Shown: positions 1-5,320 of the stretch, in pieces
Numbering within the stretch: the first letter of the stretch is position 1
Layout of the letters: each line of letters opens with the position of its first letter
Assembly (NCBI GenBank): GCA_016938095.1
Contig: JAFGVG010000222.1
Coordinates: forward strand, 1 to 5,320
Source of the DNA: Bacteroidales bacterium
GTDB lineage: Bacteria > Bacteroidota > Bacteroidia > Bacteroidales > UBA10428
Direction of reading: 5' to 3'
DNA length: 5,320 nucleotides
Made by a program: the position numbers and the translations under genes
The notes under the pieces: generated by a model
Told to the model about the DNA's origin: nothing
The model's database searches: none
Seen by the model: the letters and a program-made list of their open reading frames with translations, nothing else

Positions 1-240
1 CTGTAGGATTAACCCATAGGCCATATGTAATAAAAAACCGCCAAACAAAACCACCTCCATTATTTTAACAAGTAAATTAGTGCCCATAAAATGGGCGGCC
101 TTGTTAAAGGGTTCCCGGGTGTCGGCAATAATGAGGCTCAGGTTAATACCTAAATGTACCAGCAGAAAAACTACCAGAAATATTCCGGCGAGCGACATGA
201 TCAGCTTTTTTCCGATGGAAGAGGTCAAAATATTGCTCAT
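1..240 (-). CDS. sdhC: Succinate dehydrogenase/fumarate reductase cytochrome b558 subunit, N-terminal part (cut by window edge)
   Basis: This is the membrane anchor of respiratory complex II. It holds heme b and passes electrons between the flavoprotein/iron-sulfur subunits and menaquinone at the inner membrane. Translating the reverse strand from the ATG at 240 gives 80 open codons running off the window. The N-terminus (MSNILTSSIGKKLIMSLAGI) leads into a hydrophobic helix at about residues 12-38, and a second begins near residue 57. His29 in the first helix and His72 in the second have almost the spacing of the first two heme-ligand histidines known in the Bacillus subtilis b558 subunit (His28 and His70), so they are likely heme ligands here; that is inferred from the family. 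Bacteroidota usually carry sdhC-sdhA-sdhB in this order, so sdhA should follow beyond the edge. A good promoter lies 54 bases upstream, and no clear Shine-Dalgarno is seen. The family assignment is firm; direction of catalysis cannot be told. Confidence 0.9.
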   Translation of the reverse strand, partial: MSNILTSSIGKKLIMSLAGIFLVVFLLVHLGINLSLIIADTREPFNKAAHFMGTNLLVKIMEVVLFGGFLLHMAYGLILQ

Positions 241-293
241 AATGCTACGATTAATCGCTAAATGTATTCAGATTTCTATAAATGGTGAAGCGA

Positions 294-325
294 CAAATTT
301 ACCTGCTTCGTGCTATTTTTACAAA
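294..325 (-). promoter_or_regulatory. Bacteroidota-type promoter for sdhC
   Basis: Read on the minus strand, there is a -33 box TTTG (322-325), a 20-base spacer and a perfect -7 box TAAATTTG (294-301), matching the Bacteroidota consensus TTTG-N17-23-TAnnTTTG. Transcription would start near 287, giving a leader of about 47 bases before the sdhC ATG. This is the best promoter match in the window, but it is a pattern match only. Confidence 0.6.
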
Positions 326-343
326 TATTCTCCGCCAAATACC

Positions 344-351
344 TAATTTAG
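344..351 (+). promoter_or_regulatory. Weak -7 box candidate for the aminopeptidase gene at 382
   Basis: TAATTTAG matches the Bacteroidota -7 consensus TAnnTTTG at all but one fixed position. It lies 30 bases before the ATG, a sensible distance. No TTTG or TTG -33 box sits at the right spacing (only a T-run near 317-320), so support is weak. The 141-bp gap between the divergent sdhC and aminopeptidase genes must hold a plus-strand promoter somewhere, unless an upstream transcript is used. Confidence 0.25.
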
Positions 352-381
352 ACTTGTTTTATTTAAGATACTGCCCTAACC

Positions 382-1677
382 ATGAAAACTGTTACCATTT
401 CTCCGGCCCTTTTCACGAGAAACCGGCAAAGGCTGGTACATGCCCTGAAACCAAATTCACTGGCCATTTTCCACGCCAACGACGAATTGATCAGAAGCGC
501 TGATCAGTATTACCCCTATCGCCAGGACCCCGATCTTTTTTACCTTACCGGGATCAACCAGGAAAGAACAGTACTGCTGATTGCCCCTGATCATCCCGAT
601 GCTTCGCTGCGGGAAGTGCTGTTAATACGTAAACCCGATCTGAAACTCGAAACCTGGGAAGGACATAAACTTACCCCCGAAGAAGCGGGTGCTATATCGG
701 GCATAAAAACAATACGGTATACCGATGATTACCGGGCTTTGCTGGCCACAATGATGATGCCTGCAGAACAGGTTTATTTGAATTTGCCGGAACAGCCAAA
801 GTTTATTCCTGAATTACCCAACAGGAACCTGCGTTTTGGCCTTGAACTAAAGCAGCAATTCCCAGCCCATACCTACATCAGACTATCCCCCGTTATGCGT
901 AACCTGCGAATGGTAAAATCCGATGAAGAAATTGCGCTTATCCGCGAAGCATGTAACATTACGAACGAATCGTTCCTGCGGGTGCTCGACACCCTTACAC
1001 CTGGTATGATGGAATATGAGGTAGAAGCTGAAATAACACAAGTATTCCTCCGGAAAGGCGCAAGAGGACATGCCTATGCGCCCATCATAGCATCGGGAAT
1101 CAACGCCTGTTCCCTTCATTATAACACCAATGAAAGTGTTTGTGCCAATGGCGATCTGTTGTTAATGGATTTTGGGGCTGAATATGGAAATTATGCTGCA
1201 GATTGTTCGCGAACCATCCCCGTAAATGGCAGATTTACCGACCGGCAACGTGCACTATACTTGAGCGTACTGGACGTTTTCCGCTTTGCCTGTTCGCTGA
1301 TGAAGCCCGGAAATACCATTCAGCGAATTCATAACGAAGTATGCAAGCGATTTAGCACAGAACATGTTAAACTTGGTTTATACACCCGGGAGGATCTTGC
1401 CGGAGAATCCGCTGATAATCCTTTGTACCTGCAGTATTATATGCATGGCACCTCCCACCACCTGGGCATCGATGTACACGATACCGGTAATAAGGAAACC
1501 GAACTGAAACCGGGCATGGTAATAACCTGTGAACCTGGCATATACATACGTGAGGAAAAAACCGGGATACGACTGGAAAATGATATCCTGATCACTTCCG
1601 GAGGAAATGAAGACCTTATGAAGCACATACCTGTTGATCCCGATGAGATTGAAGAAAGAATGAACAGGCAAAGGTAA
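382..1677 (+). CDS. Xaa-Pro aminopeptidase (aminopeptidase P, peptidase family M24B), 431 aa
   Basis: This metallopeptidase removes an N-terminal residue when the second residue is proline; it normally uses two Mn ions. An aminopeptidase-P N-terminal domain spans about residues 4-135, and the C-terminal creatinase/pita-bread domain about 178-420. All five metal ligands are visible by comparison with E. coli PepP: Asp263 and Asp274 (motif MDFGAEYGNYAADCSRT), His359 (HGTSHHLGIDVHD), Glu384 (CEPGIYI) and Glu399 (GIRLEN). The substrate-side histidines His355 and His366 and Arg397 are also present, so the enzyme should be active. No signal peptide is seen, so it should be cytoplasmic. The ATG at 382 is the only reasonable start: an in-frame TAA lies at 364-366, and the Asn/Arg-rich N-terminal domain begins straight after. 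There is no Shine-Dalgarno. The length is close to E. coli PepP (about 440). It converges on a second aminopeptidase P gene. Specificity for proline is inferred; M24B also includes prolidases. Confidence 0.93.
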   Translation: MKTVTISPALFTRNRQRLVHALKPNSLAIFHANDELIRSADQYYPYRQDPDLFYLTGINQERTVLLIAPDHPDASLREVLLIRKPDLKLETWEGHKLTPEEAGAISGIKTIRYTDDYRALLATMMMPAEQVYLNLPEQPKFIPELPNRNLRFGLELKQQFPAHTYIRLSPVMRNLRMVKSDEEIALIREACNITNESFLRVLDTLTPGMMEYEVEAEITQVFLRKGARGHAYAPIIASGINACSLHYNTNESVCANGDLLLMDFGAEYGNYAADCSRTIPVNGRFTDRQRALYLSVLDVFRFACSLMKPGNTIQRIHNEVCKRFSTEHVKLGLYTREDLAGESADNPLYLQYYMHGTSHHLGIDVHDTGNKETELKPGMVITCEPGIYIREEKTGIRLENDILITSGGNEDLMKHIPVDPDEIEERMNRQR

Positions 1678-1698
1678 CAGTGTTCCGTGTTATTAAAA

Positions 1699-1712
1699 AG
1701 ATCTGTTGATCT
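1699..1712 (-). terminator. Weak terminator-like hairpin between the two convergent aminopeptidase genes
   Basis: AGATC and GATCT form a 5-bp stem around a 4-base loop. On the minus strand the stem is followed by TTTTTAATA, so it has the shape of an intrinsic terminator for the gene ending at 1721. The stem is short and AT-rich and would be weak. On the plus strand there is no T-run directly after the stem. It is the only such structure in the 43-bp gap between the two stop codons. Confidence 0.35.
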
Positions 1713-1720
1713 GGCGGTTT

Positions 1721-3112
1721 TCAGGCTTTCAGCAATTGTTCCAGTTCCGTGATATCCTTGGCAATCGGTTTCCCCAATACCCTTGAACCTTTTGCTGTAA
1801 CCACCACGTTATCTTCAATACGGATGCCCCCAAAACCTTTATATTTGGAAATGTTCCGGTAATCAATAAAGTCGCGGTAACGGCCCTCGCTATGCCACTT
1901 TTCAATCAGCGCATCAATAAAGTAAATACCCGGTTCCACCGTGAGCACAAAGTTTTCCTTCAGCCGGCGTGCCATCCGCAGGTATGCGGTTCCAAATTGC
2001 TCCGATCGCTTGAATTCCTCATCGTAGCCAATGTAATTCTCGCCGACGTCTTCCATATCATGCACGTCGAGACCAAGCATATGACCAAGCCCATGCGGAA
2101 AGAACAAGGCATGAGCGCCATGGGCAACCGCGTCGTCAATATCTCCCTTCATCAAACCCAGCTCTTTTAAACCCGTTGCAATGGTTTTTGCAGCCAATTG
2201 ATGGATCTCCATGTAAGGTTTTCCCGGCTTGATGGCTTTAATGGCCTCCTGCTGGGCATTGAGTACAACTGAATAAATTTCCTTTTGCTGGTGGTTGAAT
2301 TTGCCCCCAACCGGGTAGGTACGTGTGATATCTGTGGCATAACGCATATTCGATTCTGCACCTGCATCGATGAGCAGTAACTGACCTTTTTTCAACTCAT
2401 TGCCATAATAATGATTATGCAGGATCTGTCCGTTAACTGTACAGATTATGGGATAAGCCATCCGGCAATGTTTTTCCAATGCTACCCCTTCGAGTGTTCC
2501 GGCCACCTGGTATTCGTATGAACCGGGCATTATCCGTTTCATAGCAGCAGCATAGGCTTCCCTGGTGACTTGGGTCATGGTTTCTTCCATTTCCTTCAAT
2601 TCATGGGAATCCTTCTCGGATCGTTGGTCAACAACCGCTCTGATCAGCTCCTCCGAAGCATTCTTGTCAACTTCTTCATACTTCAGGTTGTCGTAATAGG
2701 CCAGTTGAAGTCGTCGTTGTTCACGGTAAGGCGGAAGATAATGTACCTTGCGGTTGTGAGCAATTACCCTGAAAACATCACCATCGAGCCTTTCCAATGG
2801 TTTCACCAGTGAAATGCCTGCTTTCAGAGCCTTTTCATGCAACGATTCCTGTTTCCCAACCCATATGATGTCTTCGAGCGTAGGATCGCTCCCGTATAAG
2901 GTTTCTCCCCCTATTTCGCAATCAATCATTCCTGCCAACCCGGGCATATCGAGACCGAAATAATAAAGGAATGAACTGTCCTGCCGGAAAGGATAATTAT
3001 TGGCCGCGTAATTCATGGCGACTTCCTTGTTACCCAGGAAAAGAATAACTCCCTTGCCTACCAGCTCTCTCAGCCGTTTTCTCCTTTGTATGTATACTTC
3101 TGCCGGAAACAT
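1721..3112 (-). CDS. Xaa-Pro aminopeptidase (aminopeptidase P, peptidase family M24B), second paralogue, 463 aa
   Basis: This is a second cytoplasmic metallopeptidase that should cleave Xaa-Pro bonds at peptide N-termini. The N-terminal aminopeptidase-P domain covers about residues 1-140 (YIQRRKRLREL, then NNYPFRQDSSFLYYFGLD), and the catalytic domain about 170-455. Metal ligands are Asp249 and Asp261 (LLLIDAGAESNMRYATDITRT), His344 (HGLGHMLGLDVHD), Glu393 (VEPGIYF) and Glu433 (GIRIED). His340, His351 and Arg431 complete the site. It differs from its neighbour by a 12- rather than 11-residue Asp-Asp spacing and by about 25 extra residues between the two glutamates, so the two are not a recent duplication. 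I chose the ATG at 3112: it has AGGAG just upstream (only 2 bases away, unusually tight), and the candidate promoter at 3140-3172 would start transcription after the longer TTG start at 3139. The longer form would add nine residues with no family resemblance. Confidence 0.93.
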   Translation of the reverse strand: MFPAEVYIQRRKRLRELVGKGVILFLGNKEVAMNYAANNYPFRQDSSFLYYFGLDMPGLAGMIDCEIGGETLYGSDPTLEDIIWVGKQESLHEKALKAGISLVKPLERLDGDVFRVIAHNRKVHYLPPYREQRRLQLAYYDNLKYEEVDKNASEELIRAVVDQRSEKDSHELKEMEETMTQVTREAYAAAMKRIMPGSYEYQVAGTLEGVALEKHCRMAYPIICTVNGQILHNHYYGNELKKGQLLLIDAGAESNMRYATDITRTYPVGGKFNHQQKEIYSVVLNAQQEAIKAIKPGKPYMEIHQLAAKTIATGLKELGLMKGDIDDAVAHGAHALFFPHGLGHMLGLDVHDMEDVGENYIGYDEEFKRSEQFGTAYLRMARRLKENFVLTVEPGIYFIDALIEKWHSEGRYRDFIDYRNISKYKGFGGIRIEDNVVVTAKGSRVLGKPIAKDITELEQLLKA

Positions 3113-3139
3113 AACTCCTATATATTTTGGTGTGAGCAA

Positions 3140-3172
3140 TAAAATTAAGACCTATTTTCCTCTAAAACCAAT
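3140..3172 (-). promoter_or_regulatory. Candidate promoter for the aminopeptidase gene at 3112
   Basis: On the minus strand, ATTG (3169-3172), a 21-base spacer and TAATTTTA (3140-3147) resemble the Bacteroidota TTTG-N17-23-TAnnTTTG promoter, with one mismatch in each box. The predicted transcription start, near 3133, leaves about 20 bases before the ATG. This is moderate evidence from pattern and position only. Confidence 0.4.
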
Positions 3173-3235
3173 AAAAACATCATTATTTCCAATTTGTTCA
3201 TGGCAACAAGATGGTCAGGTTATAGACAATTTTGT

Positions 3236-3243
3236 TATCTTCG
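3236..3243 (+). promoter_or_regulatory. -7 box candidate for the 240-aa hypothetical gene
   Basis: TATCTTCG matches the Bacteroidota -7 element TAnnTTTG except for one C. It lies 20 bases before the ATG at 3264, giving a leader of about 14 bases. No TTTG/TTG occurs at the proper distance upstream; the nearest TTTG, at 3193-3196, is 39 bases away. The -33 element is therefore missing or degenerate. Confidence 0.35.
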
Positions 3244-3263
3244 TGAAGCTGAATGCTTAAGTT

Positions 3264-3986
3264 ATGCCCTACAGAAGACTCCCAAATACGGACCTGGCAC
3301 GTCTCAGAGCACTGCGGATTGCCTACGAAAAGGGGAAGGAATTACCGCCTTTTCAACTGGCATTTACCCAGGCTACTTTTCAAAAAGTCATTTCCAATAT
3401 GCATGCTTTTGAAAAAACAGTGCAGGAAAGTAGGCAGGCTTACAACAAACAGGTAGAAAAAAGCAAGGAATACGCACGTTTACTGCGAAAGGCCAAACTC
3501 TACATGTCGCATTTCATCCAGGTAGTCAACATGGCCATTGCACGGGGTGATCTTTCCTCAACTGACCGCGATTACTTTGGATTCGGGCGCGATCAAAGCC
3601 GGGTGCCCGCTTTCAGCAGTGAAAACGAAGTGATTCAATGGGGTGAAAAGCTGATCCAGGGCGAAACCCTTAGAATGAAAAAGGGTCTTACCCCGGTTAG
3701 CAATCCCACCATTGCACTGGTTAAAGTCAGGTACGAGGACTTTATGGAAGCCTACCGTTTTCAGAAAATATTGCAGAAAAACTTACAACGCAGCCAGGAA
3801 AAACTGGTTGAACAGCGAAAAATCATCGACGGGGTTATTACAGCAATCTGGAATGAAGTAGAGGATCATTTCAAAAACCTCCCGGACGAAGACCGTAGAA
3901 ATCATGCCAAGATTTACGGCTTGGTTTATTTTTACCGGAAAAACGAACTGGCCGCAAGAAATCTACCTGATAACAACCCCGGCTGA
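3264..3986 (+). CDS. Uncharacterised helical protein, 240 aa
   Basis: I do not recognise a named domain and assign no function. The protein is soluble in appearance: no signal peptide, no membrane segment, and very rich in Lys, Arg, Glu and Gln. The N-terminus reads MPYRRLPNTDLARLRAL, a compact motif that resembles what I recall from other uncharacterised Bacteroidota proteins. Two long, probably coiled helical stretches follow, at about residues 38-95 and 148-203. Between them is a less helical section with YFGFGRD (104-110) and a Gly/Pro-containing segment (130-150). The C-terminus has a conserved-looking IYGLVYFYRKNEL (217-229). The ATG at 3264 is the only start: an in-frame TAA lies at 3258-3260. 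There is no Shine-Dalgarno. It is divergent from the aminopeptidase gene, and its last 24 bases overlap the end of the opposite-strand protease gene. Coding is supported by the long open frame, its position between genes and Bacteroidota-like upstream signals. A structural or nucleic-acid-binding role would be a guess. Confidence 0.8.
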   Translation: MPYRRLPNTDLARLRALRIAYEKGKELPPFQLAFTQATFQKVISNMHAFEKTVQESRQAYNKQVEKSKEYARLLRKAKLYMSHFIQVVNMAIARGDLSSTDRDYFGFGRDQSRVPAFSSENEVIQWGEKLIQGETLRMKKGLTPVSNPTIALVKVRYEDFMEAYRFQKILQKNLQRSQEKLVEQRKIIDGVITAIWNEVEDHFKNLPDEDRRNHAKIYGLVYFYRKNELAARNLPDNNPG

Positions 3987-4925
3987 TGGGTTATTCCTGC
4001 GTTCATTAAAATAGACACCCGCCAGTAATGCACTGGTAAGCAATACACTGATCAGTATATAAAGCAAATCGGAAGCCCCGGCCGATCCAATGGTGTCGAG
4101 CGGAGTTTCGCCAAAGGTTTCCTGCGTAAAATGATAGTAAAACACTGCGAGGCCATTGTTGATCAGATGGGCCACAACTGGCACCCATAACGACCTGCTC
4201 CAAATCAGCAGGTACCCGAAAAACAGTCCGAGCAGAAAGCGGGGCAGGAATCCGAAAAACTGAAAATGAATAAAACTGAAGATAAAGGCGGCCAACGCTA
4301 TCCCAATGTGGTTGTTCCGGGTCCATTGGATCAACAGTCGTTGAATCAAACCCCTGAACAACAGCTCTTCGCCAAGTGCCGGTAACACGGCTATCATCAG
4401 CAGGTTTAACAACAAATCGCCGGTTGACCTGCTCACCAGGAACAATTGTGTGAGTTTTTCGGCACTTTCTTCCATGTCAACCATTCTTCGTTCCAGTCCG
4501 TCGAGCCACCCCGGAAAGTCGAGCATCTCGTTCCAGGCAGTAATCCGGTTAAGCATGGGAATGGCTGCCACAAGCGCCATAAAAACCAACAAAAGGGTAA
4601 TCAACTCGGGTTTACGGTTTGCATAAAGGTAACCGGCTGTATGCTCACTGAAAAGCCAGGCCGCCAGTATACCCGGAATCAGAAACATGGAAACCGACTG
4701 AATGATCTGGAAGTACTTGATGATGGCTATATGCTCCAAATCGGGATCCGTTAACAGGCTCCCAATGGTAGTGATATCCAGGTGAAATATCGGCACCGAT
4801 AAAACCAGTGCAAGCAGTGACCCTATAAGTGTGATGAATAAGGTAAGCAGTACCAGCAATACAAGCTTGGCAGGTGCTGACATCACAATAAAACTCTTGC
4901 GAAATGGGTTTAGAGAATCAGTCAT
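3963..4925 (-). CDS. CPBP-family intramembrane glutamic-type endopeptidase (CAAX/Abi-like), 320 aa
   Basis: This is a polytopic membrane protein of the CPBP (CAAX protease and bacteriocin-processing) family, related to eukaryotic Rce1. Members cleave peptides within the membrane, but most bacterial ones have unknown substrates. The three family motifs are intact: EELLFR (Glu186, Glu187, Arg191), FSFIH (Phe216, His220) and HLINN (His253, Asn257). About eight hydrophobic segments can be seen, near residues 18-43, 72-92, 106-124, 168-190, 205-223, 226-242, 246-264 and 285-305, with a soluble loop at about 127-160. The start at 4925 is an ATG; a second Met at residue 15 is a possible alternative, since residues 1-14 are polar. 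No Shine-Dalgarno and no clear promoter were found. The 3' end overlaps the convergent hypothetical gene by 24 bases. The family assignment is strong. Roles reported for relatives, such as bacteriocin immunity or sigma/anti-sigma processing, cannot be chosen from this context. Confidence 0.9.
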   Translation of the reverse strand: MTDSLNPFRKSFIVMSAPAKLVLLVLLTLFITLIGSLLALVLSVPIFHLDITTIGSLLTDPDLEHIAIIKYFQIIQSVSMFLIPGILAAWLFSEHTAGYLYANRKPELITLLLVFMALVAAIPMLNRITAWNEMLDFPGWLDGLERRMVDMEESAEKLTQLFLVSRSTGDLLLNLLMIAVLPALGEELLFRGLIQRLLIQWTRNNHIGIALAAFIFSFIHFQFFGFLPRFLLGLFFGYLLIWSRSLWVPVVAHLINNGLAVFYYHFTQETFGETPLDTIGSAGASDLLYILISVLLTSALLAGVYFNERRNNPSAGVVIR

Positions 4926-4958
4926 AACAGGTATAAATAGATTACGTCAATAGCGTCG

Positions 4959-4972
4959 GTTAAATGTTTAAC
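4959..4972. repeat. 14-bp perfect palindrome, possible operator
   Basis: GTTAAA and TTTAAC form a perfect 6-bp inverted repeat around TG. It sits 34 bases upstream of the CPBP protease start and just outside the long hairpin at 4979-5103. Its size and position would suit a dimeric regulator of the protease gene, but AT-rich palindromes of this length also arise by chance. Confidence 0.25.
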
Positions 4973-4978
4973 TGGCCA

Positions 4979-5103
4979 TATGTCTGTTCAGAGAGTTCCA
5001 TTTGCAAGGCTTGCGCAGACCGAAAATGTGGAGTTTACTATTCGTAAATGAGCAATTTTCGGACAAGCGTAACGCAGCAAATGGGACTTTATGGACAGAC
5101 ATA
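4979..5103 (+). repeat. Long imperfect inverted repeat (about 125 bp hairpin), possible mobile-type repeat or structured RNA
   Basis: The two halves pair about a centre at 5041. Arms 4979-4990/5092-5103 give 12 bp, 4992-5005/5077-5090 give 14 bp, 5020-5027/5055-5062 give 8 bp and 5033-5038/5044-5049 give 6 bp, closing a 5-base loop. Internal loops lie at about 5006-5019/5063-5076 and 5028-5032/5050-5054. Within the larger loop each strand can fold on itself: GCAAGGCTTGC (5004-5014) and GCGTAACGC (5067-5075). The four wobble pairs in the stem are all G.T on the plus strand, with no A.C, which hints that the plus strand is the one that folds, as RNA or single-stranded DNA. No T-run follows either arm, so an intrinsic terminator is unlikely. 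It fills much of the 266-bp gap between the divergent protease and dusB-like genes. Possible identities are a REP/MITE-type repeat or a structured RNA; the sequence alone does not decide. Confidence 0.7.
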
Positions 5104-5140
5104 CTGTAAAAGTAATAAAAGTTATCCGTCAAACGCCGAC

Positions 5141-5170
5141 CTGACAATCACAACAATCTTTATAACTTTG
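5141..5170 (+). promoter_or_regulatory. Bacteroidota-type promoter for the dusB-like gene
   Basis: A perfect -7 box TAACTTTG (5163-5170) is preceded, 19 bases upstream, by CTG (5141-5143), one base from the TTG core of the -33 box. The expected transcription start, near 5177, leaves a leader of about 15 bases before the TTG start at 5192. This is a good match in sequence and position. Confidence 0.5.
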
Positions 5171-5191
5171 CGCTATCAACAAACGACTGTT

Positions 5192-5320
5192 TTGATTACC
5201 ATCGGCAACATACAACTTCCCGACAAACCCCTCTTCCTGGCACCCATGGAAGATGTCACCGATCCGTCATTTCGCTTTATCTGCAAACATTTTGGCGCCG
5301 ATATGGTTTATACTGAATTC
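5192..5320 (+). CDS. dusB: tRNA-dihydrouridine synthase, N-terminal part (cut by window edge)
   Basis: This FMN-dependent enzyme uses NADPH to reduce uridines in the D-loop of tRNA. Only 43 codons lie in the window. They show the start of the TIM barrel: a short beta hairpin (IGNIQLPDKPLFL), then APMEDVTDPSFR at residues 17-28, where Ala-Pro-Met contacts FMN in the family, and GADMVYTEF at 35-43. This is typical of Bacteroidota DusB-type proteins. No ATG occurs in frame before Met19. The TTG at 5192 puts the N-terminus where the family begins, one turn before the IGNIQL strand, and fits the promoter just upstream. The next in-frame TTG upstream (5168) falls inside the -7 box and is excluded. 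No Shine-Dalgarno is visible. The Dus family is certain; the DusB subgroup is likely, but the diagnostic C-terminal part is missing. Confidence 0.85.
   Translation, partial: MITIGNIQLPDKPLFLAPMEDVTDPSFRFICKHFGADMVYTEF

Noticed and set aside
80..503. Plus-strand open frames of 88 and 73 codons over the sdhC start, the intergenic gap and the first aminopeptidase start
   Set aside because: They overlap well-supported genes in other frames and show no family resemblance.
883..1671. Minus-strand open frames of 78, 97 and 63 codons inside the first aminopeptidase gene
   Set aside because: They are shadows of the conserved M24B frame; their translations have no recognisable motifs.
1892..2812. Plus-strand (92 and 80 codons) and second minus-strand (66 codons) frames inside the second aminopeptidase gene
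   Set aside because: They lie entirely under a gene with an intact active site and have no homology-like features.
3015..3456. Plus-strand frames of 81, 72 and 67 codons across the gap and start of the 240-aa gene
   Set aside because: They conflict with the aminopeptidase start or with the longer 3264-3986 frame, and have no plausible upstream signals.
4006..4754. Frames of 106 codons (minus) and 102 codons (plus) inside the CPBP protease gene
   Set aside because: They are shadows of the CPBP frame, which carries all three family motifs.
3963..4925. CPBP protease plus the neighbouring unknown gene as a bacteriocin or abortive-infection system
   Set aside because: There is no small precursor peptide, transporter or toxin-like gene, and the two genes converge rather than form an operon.
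4979..5103. Interpretation of the long hairpin as an intrinsic terminator
   Set aside because: Neither arm is followed by a T-run, and no gene runs into it; the flanking genes diverge from it.
4971..5106. ACTG present at both edges of the hairpin as a target-site duplication
   Set aside because: Four bases are too few, one copy overlaps the stem base, and the copies are not at equal distance from the ends.

Overview
The window looks like chromosomal DNA of a Bacteroidota bacterium, probably from the Bacteroidales/Marinilabiliales side, although the sequence alone does not fix the genus. Three things point there: a b558-type succinate dehydrogenase membrane subunit, several promoters of the TTTG-N17-23-TAnnTTTG type used by the Bacteroidota housekeeping sigma factor, and start codons mostly without a Shine-Dalgarno sequence. 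It holds six protein genes, two of them cut by the window edges. I found no tRNA, rRNA, CRISPR array, transposase or phage gene.

Layout. Positions 1-240 (minus) are the first 80 codons of sdhC, with a good promoter at 294-325. Divergent from it, at 382-1677 (plus), is an Xaa-Pro aminopeptidase (aminopeptidase P, M24B). A second, clearly different aminopeptidase P lies at 1721-3112 (minus), tail to tail with the first across a 43-bp gap that holds a weak terminator-like hairpin. Divergent from that one is a 240-residue, highly charged, helical protein of unknown function at 3264-3986 (plus). Its last 24 bases overlap the end of a CPBP-family intramembrane protease at 3963-4925 (minus). A 266-bp intergenic region (4926-5191) then carries a long imperfect hairpin (4979-5103), a 14-bp palindrome and a promoter for the start of a dusB-like tRNA-dihydrouridine synthase (5192 to the edge, TTG start).

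The genes do not form one pathway. They alternate in strand, so each appears to be its own transcription unit, except that sdhC is presumably followed by sdhA and sdhB outside the window. The two aminopeptidases plausibly share the job of trimming proline-containing peptides in the cytoplasm. I see no convincing new multi-gene system. The items most worth a second look are the intergenic hairpin, whose four non-Watson-Crick stem pairs are all G.T on the plus strand, and the uncharacterised 240-residue protein.
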